Assembly: GCF_000090795.2 (NCBI RefSeq)
Contig: NW_003546632.1
Coordinates: forward strand, 2,668-66,667
Source of the DNA: Amphimedon queenslandica
Lineage: Eukaryota; Porifera; Demospongiae; Haplosclerida; Niphatidae
DNA length: 64,000 nucleotides
Direction of reading: 5' to 3'
This document shows positions 44,761 through 56,760 of this stretch, one piece after another (within the stretch, counting starts at the first letter, position 1; each line of letters opens with the position of its first letter). Position numbers and translations under genes: made by a program. Below the pieces are notes generated by a model, which was given only the letters and a program-made list of their open reading frames with translations, did not search any database and had not been told where the DNA came from.

Positions 44761-46984
44761 CTAATATTCAAGAATAAATAATAATGCTTTAAGATCTTTG
44801 AAATTGCAATATTTTAAATCAAAACTCTGACATTGAGACTGTGCCCTTAAAGCTCTTTGTGCTAAATCATGCAGGGTGTGGTATGCAGGTTTGCAAGAAT
44901 ATTGGTAGTTTCTAAATGATGCTAGACTATCTCCAATCGTGCCTTTGGGCAGAGTCTTTATCAGTCTAACTTCAATCTCCAGATTTGGTTCTGTGGGAAT
45001 GTTATACATCTCTGAGAAGGACTTGAGGTCTTGTAATGATAAAAAATTTGATACTGCTGGAGTACATGAAGCTATTCCTCTCATAATAGTGACATTTTGA
45101 TCTTGAAACCTACGACCAGCTCAAAAAGGAACTTGTCTAGTACAGGAGAGTATAGCTCTCTCTTATACTCATCTCTGGTAGATGGAATCACCCTCCCCCC
45201 AGTACTCTCATATACAAAGCTGTCGATCAAGTGAGTAGGTCTCCTTCTCCTTCTTACTTGCACTTCAGTGTTTACATCATGCAATTTGGCAACTTCTGTT
45301 GCATAATGATACACTTTCTCCCAATAGGTATCTGTTCGATATTCTGACAGCAAAGCCTGTGTACCAGATACAAGGTTAGCAGCACGAGAAAGATCTATGT
45401 TATTGCTTTGTAGCTGATCAGAAAGCGGCGTAGTACATGATAGTATTCGATCAAATGTAATCAGGCTAATGATAAAGGAAAATGATTTGATTTGATCATA
45501 TAGACCTCTAGCTTCAATAGCCTGGGTGTATTCACTGACAGATGCATCAGCTACTACACCTAAGGTAAGAAGAAGTGCATTGTATGTACGACTGACTGCG
45601 TTAACAGCAGTGTATCTGCAAACCCAACGAGTCTCTGAGAGTTTTTGTAACTCCAATGGTTGCTGATTTGGGTTACACTGACGTTGTATTTGACAAATAG
45701 GGCATGGATTTTAGAAGAAGACACTAAGACGTAGAGTGCTTCTAACAAAACAAAGAACTCAGAAGCTGTTGCTACAGACCTTACAGAATCAACCAGTACA
45801 AGGTTTAACACATGGGTGTAGCAGTGAATGTAAACTGCTAAAGGAGCAAACTCACGGACTCTTGTCTGTACTCCTGAACAGTGGTCATTCATTACGCTAG
45901 CCCCATCATATCCTTGGCTAACCATCTTATTCATATCAAAATCATAAGTAATGAGAGCCTGTTTTATGTAAGAAGATAAGCTTTCAGCATCTTGATGCTC
46001 TGCTTGCATGAATGCTATGAAATGCTCATGGACACATCCTTCTTCAATATCAACATAACGAACTGCTAGAGACATCTGTTCCTGCTTGGATGAATCTCGG
46101 GATTCATCTACTATTATACTGTAGAAACCGGCTTCCTTTACAGCTTGGCAGATTTTGTGTAGCTTTTTTTTAGCCAGTAGTGCAAGTAACTCATTCTGGA
46201 TACCATGTGATGTATAAATTGCATTTTTTGGTGCATCATGAATTTTATTTTTTACTACTGAATCATGTCTACTGACTAAATCAATCAATTCCAAGAAGTT
46301 ACCTCTATTTTGTGAATCTTCTCCTTCCCTGTGTCCTCTCAGTGTTATTTTTTGAAAGGCACAATATAGTAAAATTTGAACTATAGTCATCAAATAATGC
46401 CTGTTATTCTGGATTTGATCCTTCCGTGCCTGACTTAGTGTTGATCTGATGGAGCGTTGAGACTGCTGATTATTCTCAAAATCAGCCCAAGCAGCAGCAG
46501 CATTAAGATGCCTTTGTGACAGTGAGTTCTTTACCAATCGACCAGTTCGTCCTGTGGCATTCTTCCAATTTCTATATCCAATACTAATGAAGCACTCATC
46601 AGACTTGTGAATACCAGCAGAAAAGAAACGGCATGGGTAGCAATAGGCAGCATTTTTAGATAGTGAGTATTCTAACCATGCATGCTTTCAATACCACATT
46701 GAACTAAATGAACGACCATTTTCCTTATTCTTGGAAAAAGTTATATTATGTGGCTGTACTGGCTTGTCTTCTAAACCTTTTGCTATGTCACGAGGGGGAC
46801 TATTAGCCACATGTCTACTTGAACAACCCTCATTGTTGTTGCTACCAAACTCAGGCTCCATATCTATTGGCTCATTTGGCTCAGACTCTGTTACTACTGC
46901 CATGGGGTCAGGCTCAGTCTCTCTGGGACTAGATTGAGTATGGGTTGCTAGATCTGTCTGGGACTCAGTTTCACTGGGTTCCAC
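44761..46984 (-). pseudogene. hAT transposase (ZMYM/DUF4371 type), main part
   Basis: The N-terminal acidic region (46984-46700) leads to SFSSMWY, a stop, then KHAWLEYS. A TTF-type zinc finger follows (YCYPCRFFSAG, YRNWKNATGR, ~46660-46550), then QRHLNAAAAW. DUF4371 and the RNase-H-like core come next: HKICQAVKEAGFYSIIVDES (~46130; catalytic Asp in VDES), YDGASVMNDHCSGVQ (~45920) and YIHCYTHVLNLVLVD (~45830). After a frame change at ~45656 comes ETRWVCRYTAV, then a helical C-terminal part to 44761. It stops just before the dimerisation box, which is found at 37380-37153. About three lesions. Proteins of this kind excise and insert hAT elements. Confidence 0.85.
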
Positions 46985-47411
46985 AGTGACAGCAGAGCTC
47001 TGATCTTTGTCAGTACCTATAGTTTATATCAATTACATTTATTTATTCAATCAATGCTATCTTGAGTGTCTTAATTATCTTTAGGTCTACTTGCACTGCA
47101 CTGAAACAGAGTAAGCTGTTTTTTCCTGGACATATTTTACCATTAATAGTAAACTACACCTGTAATTCTAAGTTGCTCACTATTAGTCACTACAATAATT
47201 ATTATACAACCAGTGTTGTACATGTGGTCAGTGGTCACAGTTTAAGGGTGGGACAGTTAATATAATGACCACAATCATTAATTTGGGTGGGCCTTTTACT
47301 CAATAATACTTTATTGAGGTGGGCAAAATATTTGGGTGGGCTTTGCCCACTCGGCCCCCCCATGATCCGCCTCTGATGACATCATCATTTTTTTTGGATT
47401 ACTTGTCTTTA

Positions 47412-47862
47412 ATTTAATGCTTGAGAGTTTTATAGATACAATCAGACCACTACTACAATCAGTGGCGGATCTGGGTACAAGTTAATGGTAGGGCTAGGAA
47501 GTGGGTGTGTCCACTTTCAACCAGTTATTTTATGGTTATGCATCTTTTGGCCATTTTTATGATGGGTTTCAACAATTTCCTCATCTATGCAGTGCTTAGA
47601 ATGCTCTTGAAGCACTTGTAAGTACTCTGGTGTGGCTTTTGGTTGGCTTTATCAAAACTTGAGGCAGGGAATTGTTTACATTGCATCTAATGAATCTCAT
47701 TACTGACTTCTGATGCCCGGGCCATGGCCCGTCTAGGCCAGGCCCAGATCCGCCACTGACTACAGTAGTAATTTTTTACAACACACTTGGTTTTTCCATC
47801 TTTTGGTTTACATTTAATGTTTGAGAGTTTTATAGATACAATGAGACTACTACAACTATCCT
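47412..47862. repeat. 91-bp tandem duplication, later split by the MITE
   Basis: gagagttttatagatacaat occurs near 47424 and 47822. Subtracting the 299-bp MITE and its 8-bp duplication leaves a 91-bp period. The duplication therefore predates the MITE. Confidence 0.75.
47460..47758. mobile_element. hAT MITE, 299 bp
   Basis: Ends cagtggcggatctgggt and gcccagatccgccactg form 14-bp or longer TIRs. The 8-bp flanks actacaat (47452-47459) and actacagt (47759-47766) differ at one base. No ORF. Confidence 0.9.
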
Positions 47863-48009
47863 CAACTTTGACATTAAATTTGGTTTATAGGTATTTCAAA
47901 TTAATTAAAACAATTTATTTATTATCTTTTTTTGAGCAAGGCAATACCAAAGCAGTATTGTCAGTACTACTGTCTACATCAACTTTTCTTTTTTGGGGGC
48001 AAGGCTTAT

Positions 48010-49764
48010 TTAAAGCATTATCATCACATATTTTACTGTTTTGGGGCGATTAGATTTTTGTAAGTCAGTACTCTTACGTTTCTTGATACTAATGGCACTC
48101 TTACTAGTACTTTGTACATGACTTACAGACACCTTGGCATTCTTACTACAAGGTTCACCATAATCAATTATACCAGTCACTTGAATCTTTCTCTTCTTTC
48201 CTTTACTTTTCTTGATTTTAGGTAAGTCTTTTCGAAATTTACTTCTCAGCCAGTTAATTTCATTAATGCACAGATTACTAACTTTAAGAGAGAGATGATC
48301 AAATGATAATAAATGTAATCCATTTAATGTGCGTACACGAGACAATGCAACATATGCCATACCATCCCCAAAAACATTAGTAGATTAATCAATAATGGCT
48401 GTATCTAGTGAGAGGCCCTGACATTTATGTATAGTAGTAGCATAAGAAAGTATAAGGGGAAACTGTTTCCTATGTATATACAAATTCTTAGATAGCATAA
48501 ATCTAGATGTAACCCTTTCTATGTCACAAGGTACATCAATATGATCAAATTTGATTGATATACGTGTAGCATAAATGCCCATTACTGTACCAATGGCACC
48601 ATTAACTAATCCTATATTCACATCAATTTTATGTCTTAGCATTACTCTACAGCCTTCTGCTAAATACAATACAGTTTCTAAACCATCTGTATTGCGTAGT
48701 TGATCTTTTAGTTTCTCTAATTTCTTTTCTTGTTTTTTGTCAAATTTTGCTGTGCTGCCACTTTCATCAACAACATCAACGCATGCTAATTCTATTTTCT
48801 CAGTTTCTAGACTTTCTAACATTAATTCATTGATTTTTTGGCAGGCGTCAATCCTAGAAAATAGGCAAATTGGAGGATTTGTTCCTTCACTTTCCAATTC
48901 CTTCCATTCTTCTTGTATTGAAACCTTAAATACGCGACTCTTAAGCATATCAATAGTTTCATCAGTCAGACTGTAATGCCTAACAGAATCAAGCATCTTA
49001 AAGAAAGTTTCGTCTCCTTTTTGTCGCTCGTTGATTGTTAGTTCATCATATTCTACTGTTTCTTTCTATATGTTAACTGCATTTGCTACTCCAAGTCTAG
49101 TTTTTACTAGTTTGTTGCTAATTTTTTTAAATACTGGTCTACCATTAACTTCTGGCAATTGTAAGAAGTCACCTACAAATAAAATTTTTTTGGATCCAAA
49201 CCATTCATCAGTTCCAAATATATCTTCTAAGTGCATGTGTAAGTATGCTAGATTTAGATTGGATACCATAGATACCTTGTCTACTATTATAATTTTTAAA
49301 TTTTTAAGTGTCATTTTTATCCTTTTCTGAGCTTCTTTACTGAAAGCCCAATATCCAGCTGTCTTTCCCTCATGCTCTATTGGTAGCTAAAATAATGTCT
49401 GTATCGTTAGTCCACCTACATTAAATGCGGCTATACCTGTTGGTGCTACTATAGCACACATAATTTTGCCACTTTTTGGATGCCATATGTTATCCACTAG
49501 GCATTTTATTGCCTCTATTAAAAACAATTTACAAGTTCCTCCTACACCACTACTAAACATTCTCAGCAGTTTGATATTATCTAATTTAAGTAGTCTTGAA
49601 GACTCAGTCTCTAATAAGTCTTCACGTTCTTTTTCACTCATAAGATGACTCTTAATTTTATCAAAAATTTTTTTTTGATCTACATTAAGCATTGCCTCTC
49701 TTTGCTCTAATGTTAAATTAGGTACATTTATATGCATGTCAGCAATATCAGCTACTGCTTCCAT
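48010..49764 (-). pseudogene. PIF1-type helicase domain of the left Helitron
   Basis: 49764-49387: LTLEQREAMLNVDQKKIFDKI, then Walker A SSGVGGTCKLFLIEAI, where the right copy has an intact GVGGTGKS, so this one is changed. APTGIAAFNVGGLTIQTLF follows. 49314-49066: LKIIIVDKVSMVSN (Walker B, DE changed to DK) and KILFVGDFLQLPEVNG. 48996-48385: VLYLAEGCRVMLRHKIDVN, LVNGAIGTVM and LSYATTIHKCQGLSLDTAIID. 48360-48010: MAYVALSRVRTLNGLHLLSF, then a basic tail. These are the ordered motifs of Helitron PIF1-like 5'-3' helicases. Several frame changes. Confidence 0.9.
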
Positions 49765-50289
49765 TATTTCACCTAGTAATTGAGGCTCATCATCTTCCTT
49801 GTTATCAGGAAGTTCTTCTTCAGTAAAACCGGCTTTATTTCTTGCATCGACTATTTTCTTCCAATTACGTTCAGCTTCTAATAATTTTTTGTAGTTTGTT
49901 GAAACGATTCACAATGCCACATATAGATGCTTCTCTGTGACGCCTAAAAGCTTCTTCCATTGTTTCTCCTTCCATTACGAGTGTACTCTTGTCTCTCAAA
50001 GGCACAAATAAAAATATTAGCAAGTAATAAAAATCGTCTCTTTCCGCTTCTTGCATCGGATTAAATTTCCTATGGTTTGGAAGGACTGGCTTTGATCGAA
50101 GTTTGTATTCTTTTCCTCCATTTTCACCTATTTTATCAAATTTGTAATTAGCAACAAATTCATAGAGATACATCTTCCATGTTATATGGTCTTGTTGGAT
50201 AAAAGTCTTCAATTATGCTAGGATTAAAAATGTCTTTAGAAGATCGATGCATTTTAGTTAAATATGAATAGTTTTAGATTTTTCCACTC

Positions 50290-51756
50290 CTCTAATGAGG
50301 CAAGTACACATTAACATACTGTACTGTTACTGATTTTATGTATAAACTTTCACCGAGAAGTAGATCGCTAGCTTCATATAGTCCTACTTCTTTAGCTCGA
50401 AGTAATTTTTGTCCGTTTTTCCAAAGCCTGCTATATATGTTGTCAAAGCTGCTGACTTCATCCCATAAGTCCTGTGCGTGACTCATTTCTGCTTTAGTGA
50501 CATATCCAGTTACATACTCTGTTAAGGAAAGACTCCTCTCAGCTGTGTATTGCAAGTCCATATTTGCACGCCACAATTTCAACAGTAAAGGATTGTAGTC
50601 GTTGACTCGAACTTCTTTTTCCTTTTGTTTGAGATAATATATTTTATTGCCTTATTTTAAGCTATTTTCAACATCATTGATGCAAATACTATCTGGCACT
50701 GGTCTAGGAAAATCAAATCGGCATCAAGATATATAGGTCTTGCCGACTTTAATATTTCGTTTGCAGTATTTGCTGCACTTGTGCATTTGGTATTTTGTTA
50801 CCAAAAAAATTAAACCAGGTGACGTATTACTATCTGGTATATGACAGATAATTCTATCTTGTATGAAAGAACAGACTTCTTCTTGATGATCAATATCGAC
50901 AACAGGAGCATTTTTGATCCATAGGAGGATGTGATAATGTGGCGCTCCACACATTTGATATTCTTTTTTAACATAATATTGCTCTAGTTTGCCTAGAACA
51001 CCTCTCTGGAGAATGACTATGTTAAGGAAATCCTTAAATTTGTATGAAAATTGTCGCGATGCTGAAACAGGGTCCTCAGTACATAATCTAGAAATACTGT
51101 ATGATTGGGCGCATTATTCACTTTTCATAAATATTGTGCTATATCAGCTGAATCGTATTCAGCATAACTAAATGTTAGGAAAAGTGTTGGTGAGCCATAC
51201 TTAGCAATCATTGCTTTGACTTTACCTTTCACACGGAACCAATATTGATTTGTGCCACGTATTGGAGCCAACATGGTACTTTAATTGCCCTCAAATTCTT
51301 CATCAAACACATTTATTGTTTTTAATACTTCAGCAACAGTTTGACCTACTTTGCCCCTTGATTTTTTAAATAAATTATATATGCCAGTTTTTAAGGCCTC
51401 ATTAATTTTTATGCATAATAGTGCAAACAATATGAATGATTTCTACAAATTCGGGAATTTTTGTTTAAAGTTCTGGATTTTATGTATTCACTAAATGATA
51501 AAGTCTGTGCTGGATAGCTTTGTCTGGGATGATGCCCTCCAAATTGTCCAGTTGGAAATAAAGTAGGAAAGCATAACAAATCAAGATGCTCTTGCCTATT
51601 GTCAATAGGCGCTTCTTTTACATTCATTAATTTATTATGACTGATATTGGAACCTGTTGCAATTTTACTATCAAGATTTCTAATCGTATATGCCGAAAGG
51701 CCTTCTAAATCTTGATCATTTGCTTTTTCAAGCATTTTACAAGTAGTATTGCTCAC
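50290..51756 (-). pseudogene. Rep (Helitron_like_N, HUH-Y2) domain of the left Helitron
   Basis: Begins EHLDLLCFPTLFPTGQFGG and LSFSEYIKSRTLNKNSR (51600-51440). The HUH motif is GAPHYHILLW (His-Tyr-His at 50939-50931). KCSKYCKRNIKVGK follows. The two-tyrosine motif is SLTEYVTGYVTKAEMSHAQD (~50520). HUH plus Y2 nick and join DNA in rolling-circle transposition. At least four stops or frame changes are present. Confidence 0.9.
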
Positions 51757-54700
51757 TACTTGTATAACATTTTAGACGATTCGTCAATTGAATCATCATC
51801 TAAGTTTCTATAAAGCCAATTTATTTCTTTTAATTTTCTTAGTGCTGCTTTTATTTTATTCACATGAGCTAGGCTACGCCAGACATTATTTGATTTAGTA
51901 GGCTGTCCATTAATAATAATACTAGAAACAATGTAGAACATTCACAGGCTCAGCCTCGTACATTATTAGCTGAAAAAAGCAGAATCTCTACCTTAAGTTG
52001 CTGCTAGAAAACTCCTGACTTGTTTTTTACTTTAAGCCTTGCTACACTGATTTTAAAATAGCCATAAGATATATGTAGGCTGGCCAGTTTAGTGCAGTCA
52101 GTGACAAAGGTGACATTTGTTTGATTTTCACAGTTTGTCTGAACAAAAAGGAGTTTTATAGCTACTTAATTGCACCTGTAACCTTTTCAAGCAGTTGGAG
52201 AAGTCTTTGGACGGTGTTTTTGCCTTATCTTGTTGCTAGGAAGTAGGAAAATCATGACTTATGATTCCCGTGTGCTGATCACCATTTTATTATCTTTCGC
52301 CCACTCCCACTTTCAATGAAATATTGAAATTTAGATTCTTTGGCACTGCAAGGCATGTGCGGATATATAGAGGAGATACGGAATACGTACGTGTACAGAC
52401 ATGCATACAAACAAACTCTACTCATCTTAGTGGGCTTCGCCCAATAAAGTTCTGGATTAGGCAAGTGATTAGAATCTATACCAACCTCATTTAAAGTTTC
52501 CATTGTTTTTTCTAATGGAAGGGGTAAATAAAAAACTGCACCTTTAAGAGCCTTCAAAGAATTATAAGTAGGCACATTTAAGGTGTGTGTGCCCAGTCTA
52601 ACTATTGTCTGAAAACACTTAGCCCTCAGTATTAACTGGCAACATAAAGGATCCAAATTTTCCAATTGTTTGGGTAGTGGCTCACACTCTAACCCATTGA
52701 GCACACAACATGCTGGAACTTCATTTTTCTTAATAATTGGTTTACAATGATTACAAATATACATAACTTTATTTAATGCTGTAGGATCATTCTCTCTAAT
52801 GTAATCTAATAGGATATTCCAAACATCGCTATCTAAATTTTTAGGTTCAGTGACAGACTTTTTCTTAAAAGCCTCTCACAGCTACAACAAGCATTAACAG
52901 CCTGATCAGACAAAGCTTTCTTAAATTCATCAATAGCATCTGAATACTGAAAATAAAGTACAGTATCTGAGTTTGGTATTCTAAATGGGTCATCTTCTTC
53001 GCCATCATTTATAGTGTAATACACATTATCAAATTCAGTCTCATCGGCTTCATTAATTTTTAAATCTATCAATTGTGCTATGTCATCATTAGCAAGGAAA
53101 GAATCAATAATATCTACTGTTAAATGGCATTTCTAGCAACATAAAAGTGTTTTAAAAGGCGTCTCAACAAAGGATTATGAACAGATGCATTGTGTAAAAT
53201 ACGCAGCATGCTTTTTCAATCAGTATCAATACTTCTACACACAATGGGATGGCCTATCCTTTCACAAACAATTTCTGAACATTTTAAATATTTATCAACA
53301 TTATTTGCATCTTTTTTAACATATACCGTTACATTAGGATTATCACAGAAATCATGTTCATGCTCGTGATCTATTTCTTCAAAATGCAGGGATCTAGTCA
53401 TATAATGCTTATTAGGACAATTATCACATGCATCTAAATGTTTCCTCAATTCTTTAATGGGTTCATCAAAATATCATCTAACTTCAATAATAGAACTAAT
53501 GTCACTTTCTAATAAAGGCTTGCACCTGTCTGTACAGTGCCATTTGAGGGTAGGCTTTCTCTTATTAGTATACACTCTATTATTATCAAAATTGTCATCT
53601 TCAGACTCACTCTCATCATAACATTCCTCTACTCTATCAATACATGATACTTCAACAACCCCTGCTACGTCACAGGTGCCATCTGTATCAACAGGGATTG
53701 CAATGGGACTGTCTAATTGGCTATCAGAATTATCATTAGGATACAAATATGCTGATTCATAAAAATAAGGCTCACTATTTTTTGTGTGACATTGTTGACC
53801 AAAATCACTAAAGCTATTCAACTTCAATTTCCTAATGCTATTTGCTGCATGTATCATTACGTCTACTTTGTGGGATCTGTTTTTCAAAACTGATTCTAAC
53901 AATATACTTTATGCAGCATTACATTTACTGTCATATGATATGTTCTCAAAATCTACACCTTTCATACTTGATGGCAATAAATCATCAACTACTTCAGGGC
54001 TGTGATATAATGCTTCAATAATTTTAGTAAAATAATATTCCTTTGCTTCACTTTTTTCGTGCAGGTAATGAGTAATTAGAACGTAATCTATACAATATTT
54101 GACCATAATTATGATCAAAATAATCTTTATTTAGACGCTTCTTATTTTCTTTATTTACTGCCATTTTTAATTTATCCATTTCGTTATCAGATAATTTATA
54201 TCTCAAAAATTTATTTTTTGTAGCATGTAATATTGCATCTCTATTTTCATAATACCGATTCAAAGATTTTTGTCTTTGTGGGTCCGGATTTTGTTGATAG
54301 CGTTCCTTTCATTTCCTTTTCTTAGAGTTAGGATTCTTTTGATACTGATCTCTAGAGGCTTCTTTCTTTGGTTGTGAATTTTTTTGATACTTATCTCCAG
54401 AGGTTCTTTCTTTGGTTGTGAATTTTTTTGATAATGCCTTCTAGAGGCCATGGTCTTGATTCATAAAATAATTTGTTTTTGAATAGCAAGTCGATTTTAA
54501 AATTTTGCTATCCTTGTTTTTCTTGGACCAATTGTTACATTTTGTAATATATACCCTGGGTTCAATGCATGAAACTGCTTAGAATAGGTCTTTGCAGAAG
54601 CAATCTTATACTATTTTATAAGCAATTCTTGCCTTGCTTTTGACCCTGTTACATTGTCTTATATAGTATGCTATGGTATTTAATCTATTTTTATCTATGA

Positions 54701-54800
54701 AATCTTCCATTTGCTTTCTATTATCATTATTTTTTTGAATTTCTTTTTTAGTTTTACTCCCAGTTAAGTTACTCTTCCTTTTTTAACTTCCTTTTTGTAC
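51757..54800 (-). pseudogene. N-terminal region of the left Helitron protein (DUF6570-like)
   Basis: From 54800: FHALNPGYILQN near 54560, then a 45-bp coding repeat, then a Lys-rich and acidic N-terminal part (54263-53470). Next, Cys-rich NACCSCERLLRKS (52880) and YICNHCKPIIKKNEVPACCV (52764) form a probable zinc site. ECEPLPKQLENLDPLCCQLI and VGIDSNHLPNPEL follow, then the stretch just before Rep. This order (C..C, IC..C, then 'iP..l..L') resembles DUF6570, which precedes Helitron_like_N in many proteins. It is broken in many places, including inserted non-homologous sequence at ~51960-52340 relative to the right copy. Confidence 0.75.
54305..54450 (-). repeat. 45-bp coding tandem repeat of the left Helitron
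   Basis: Units encode ASRxxYQKNxQPKKE-like 15-residue blocks; about three are seen. The right copy has about five. Frame changes occur between units. Confidence 0.75.
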
Positions 54801-55676
54801 AATTATCACAACCAAAATCACTCCTAACATTGGAACTAGAAATAAATAAATGTACCATAAGACCAAGTATGCAGGATGCACATAATTATCATCATAAACT
54901 CTGCTGCTACTTATCATTGTAAAAGACTTATCTCAATTTGTTGCAGTACCAAGAATACAACGTAGTACTTTAGAAGCAGTTGACTCAATAACTTTTACTG
55001 AGCAGCTGTAACCTTAATTTCACTCTAATTTTAAAATGAATCTTAAATTTCACAGTTAAATTAATGATTTTTAAACCTGATAGTTCTTAAAAGAACCGGT
55101 GATCTTAGTCTGAGTAGTGGGCACTCTTTGCACGATAACCTCAGTCAACAAAGAGCAAGAGAAGAACAAAGCGAACAGTCACTACACACTGCACACAGTA
55201 ATGTAGCTATAGCAACTTTGCGCATGCGCATTTAATTTTAAAATGGTGTCTGAAAAACAGAGGGGTATGATAGATCACGCCCAAATAATTAGTTTCTAAA
55301 CTTACAGTAAGATAATGAAAGCACTTGTCTTGTTCTTGACCCAAGCTTTAAGGAATGGTGTAAAAGCAATTTTAAGCTTTTCTCTAGTTTAAAAGATTTC
55401 CGTGTTGATAGAAGAAAGACGAAAGAAGAAGAAAAAGTCTGAAGAATTTTGCAGAAATTTGAAATTGGGCCTATTATCCAGAATTACTCCCACTACATTG
55501 CGGTACTTTATAGGTACCAGGAAAATCGCTCAGTGTAGGAGAACTCATCTAAGCCCTTTATGAGGCCGTACAAAGTAAGATAAAAGAGTTTTGATCATTT
55601 GAAAATTAAAAATTTGGTCGCCATTTCGAAAAATCAACCTCAACCCTACATATAGGCTACTGCCTATATAGTAAGG
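54801..55676 (-). other. Leader and 5' end of the left Helitron
   Basis: Inverted counterpart of 58005-58930. The outer 250 bp (55440-55676) matches the right end and the fragment at 9525. The next ~550 bp (ttcttaaaagaaccggtgat, gcgcatgcgcatttaatttt) is more diverged from 58260-58620. It holds no ORF of its own and may carry the promoter. Confidence 0.7.
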
Positions 55677-56760
55677 ACTTCTATTATTTTGTTTACTAGG
55701 GAAGTATCTGACTTTGTATATGTTCTGGAAGAGAGATGTATTAGGCATAGCTCAAAATAATCCTTGGAGTTTGTAATTGTTATACCCAAGTTTACGTCTG
55801 CCAGTTTAATGGTGACTATTGGATCTGTTAGCTCTTTGAGAGCTGAGAGATCTTTTTTGGTTAGATTATTTTCTATTTTTGCTTTACCTTTTCGTGTTTC
55901 AGACTCAAGATGGCTGTCGATGTTGACCTTGGTGTCTTTGATCAAATTCTCTACGGTGGTGCTGTCAGTGATTCTGTAGTCGAGATGTGCCAGAGTCATT
56001 GTTGGAGAGGATTTTCACGCATCTGTATAAAAATTAAATTTTCTGCTTCATTATGGGGTACTGTAACTTGGGAACTGATTGGTGTTGTGTGAATATTTCT
56101 AAGAGAAGAGTGAAATGAGTCAAATTGATTTAGGATGTGTATAAGATCTTGGGTTTTAAATGTGAGTTGTGAGGAGAAGTATAATTCTTTACTTAAGAGA
56201 TTAATATGACTGTGTTAATAACAGGTTACTAAAATTGTGCACTGTAGAGTTTTGTGTGTTGCCTTCACTGAGTGATGCTAGGTGATGTCTGTTTCCTGTG
56301 GCCTCTTCGTAACAATTGCTCTAAAGTAGCTTTTTTTGGTAAGTGATTTGCGTGTGATTGTGCATTTTTTGGGGAAGTACTGTCAAGGGTTCTTCTGGTG
56401 CTTCTGTTGAGTTACTGTTGTCGTAGTGTGGTGAGCCTTTTTGTTTTGTTGCATATCCCTTCTTCCTTCCATGCGCAAAGGTTGATGATGAACATTCTCT
56501 TTTAGAGTTGACTGAAGCCTTGCTCTCTTTATTTCTAGTGTAGTCGTATATTCCATGACTATCTTCCATGTATTCTAGAAACATTTTCTCATACTTTTGT
56601 AGAAAGGCTTTGTTGCATGCAACTTGTAAAGGTTGATTGTTCTTTATGAGCTTCTTGAAGTAGTGTTTTTTCAAGAAACTTCCATACTTCAGAATGTTCT
56701 TGTAGCGGGCTATGTTAACTTCGAGCTCTTTGATTTCTTTGTGTTCGTTTGTAATGCATG
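55677..56760 (-). pseudogene. Penelope-like element, 5' half (copy 1)
   Basis: QKYEKMFLEYMEDSHGIYDYTR (56600) and a Ser/Lys-rich region (to 56321), then a decayed part. At 55999 comes MTLAHLDYRITDSTTVENLI, NLTKKDLSALKELTDPIVTI, KLADVNLGITITNSKDYF (the IxIKPADK entry motif of Penelope RTs) and LSSRTYTKSD. It stops at KIIEVL, where the Helitron end begins. Copy 2 (28005-29450) continues from the same residue by 30 residues to YGLPK, and the 3' half at 33604 begins with exactly 30 residues before its YGLPK. So the two halves are complementary. Several frame changes. Confidence 0.8.

Larger units (their letters stand above)
37024..47375 (-). mobile_element. Autonomous-type hAT element with internal insertion, 10,352 bp
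   Basis: An identical 8-bp target duplication atgacatc lies at 37016-37023 and 47376-47383. The ends are caggggcaaatctag on the left and, reverse-complemented, cagaggcggatcatg on the right; 10 of 15 positions match. Both are followed by gggtgggcaaa-type subterminal repeats. It encodes a ZMYM/DUF4371-type hAT transposase on the minus strand. That gene is split: the main part is at 46984-44761 and the C-terminal dimerisation box is at 37380-37153, with ~7.4 kb of other DNA in between. Confidence 0.9.
47384..48009 (-). other. Helitron linker between helicase and OTU, with MITE and duplication
   Basis: Minus strand from 48030: NKPCPQKRKVDVDSSTDNTA then VLPCSKKDNK and a stop, a low-complexity basic linker. 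Then a 91-bp tandem duplication carries a hAT MITE between its copies. After 47440 it reads NPKKNDDVIF..., continuing to the OTU segment across the hAT. So this is Helitron sequence. Confidence 0.5.
33605..55676 (-). mobile_element. Left Helitron (minus strand), with nested insertions
   Basis: The 5' end near 55676 (tatataggcagtagcctata) is a copy of the right Helitron's end at 58005. Going down the minus strand there are a ~0.8-kb leader, a Rep-type replicase, PIF1 helicase (to 48010), a linker and OTU (to 36425). The 3' end is not seen directly. I place it at ~33605 because the Penelope reading resumes there, but the inverted repeat at 33595-34229 blurs this. The hAT (37024-47375) and two hAT MITEs are later insertions. 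Confidence 0.65.
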
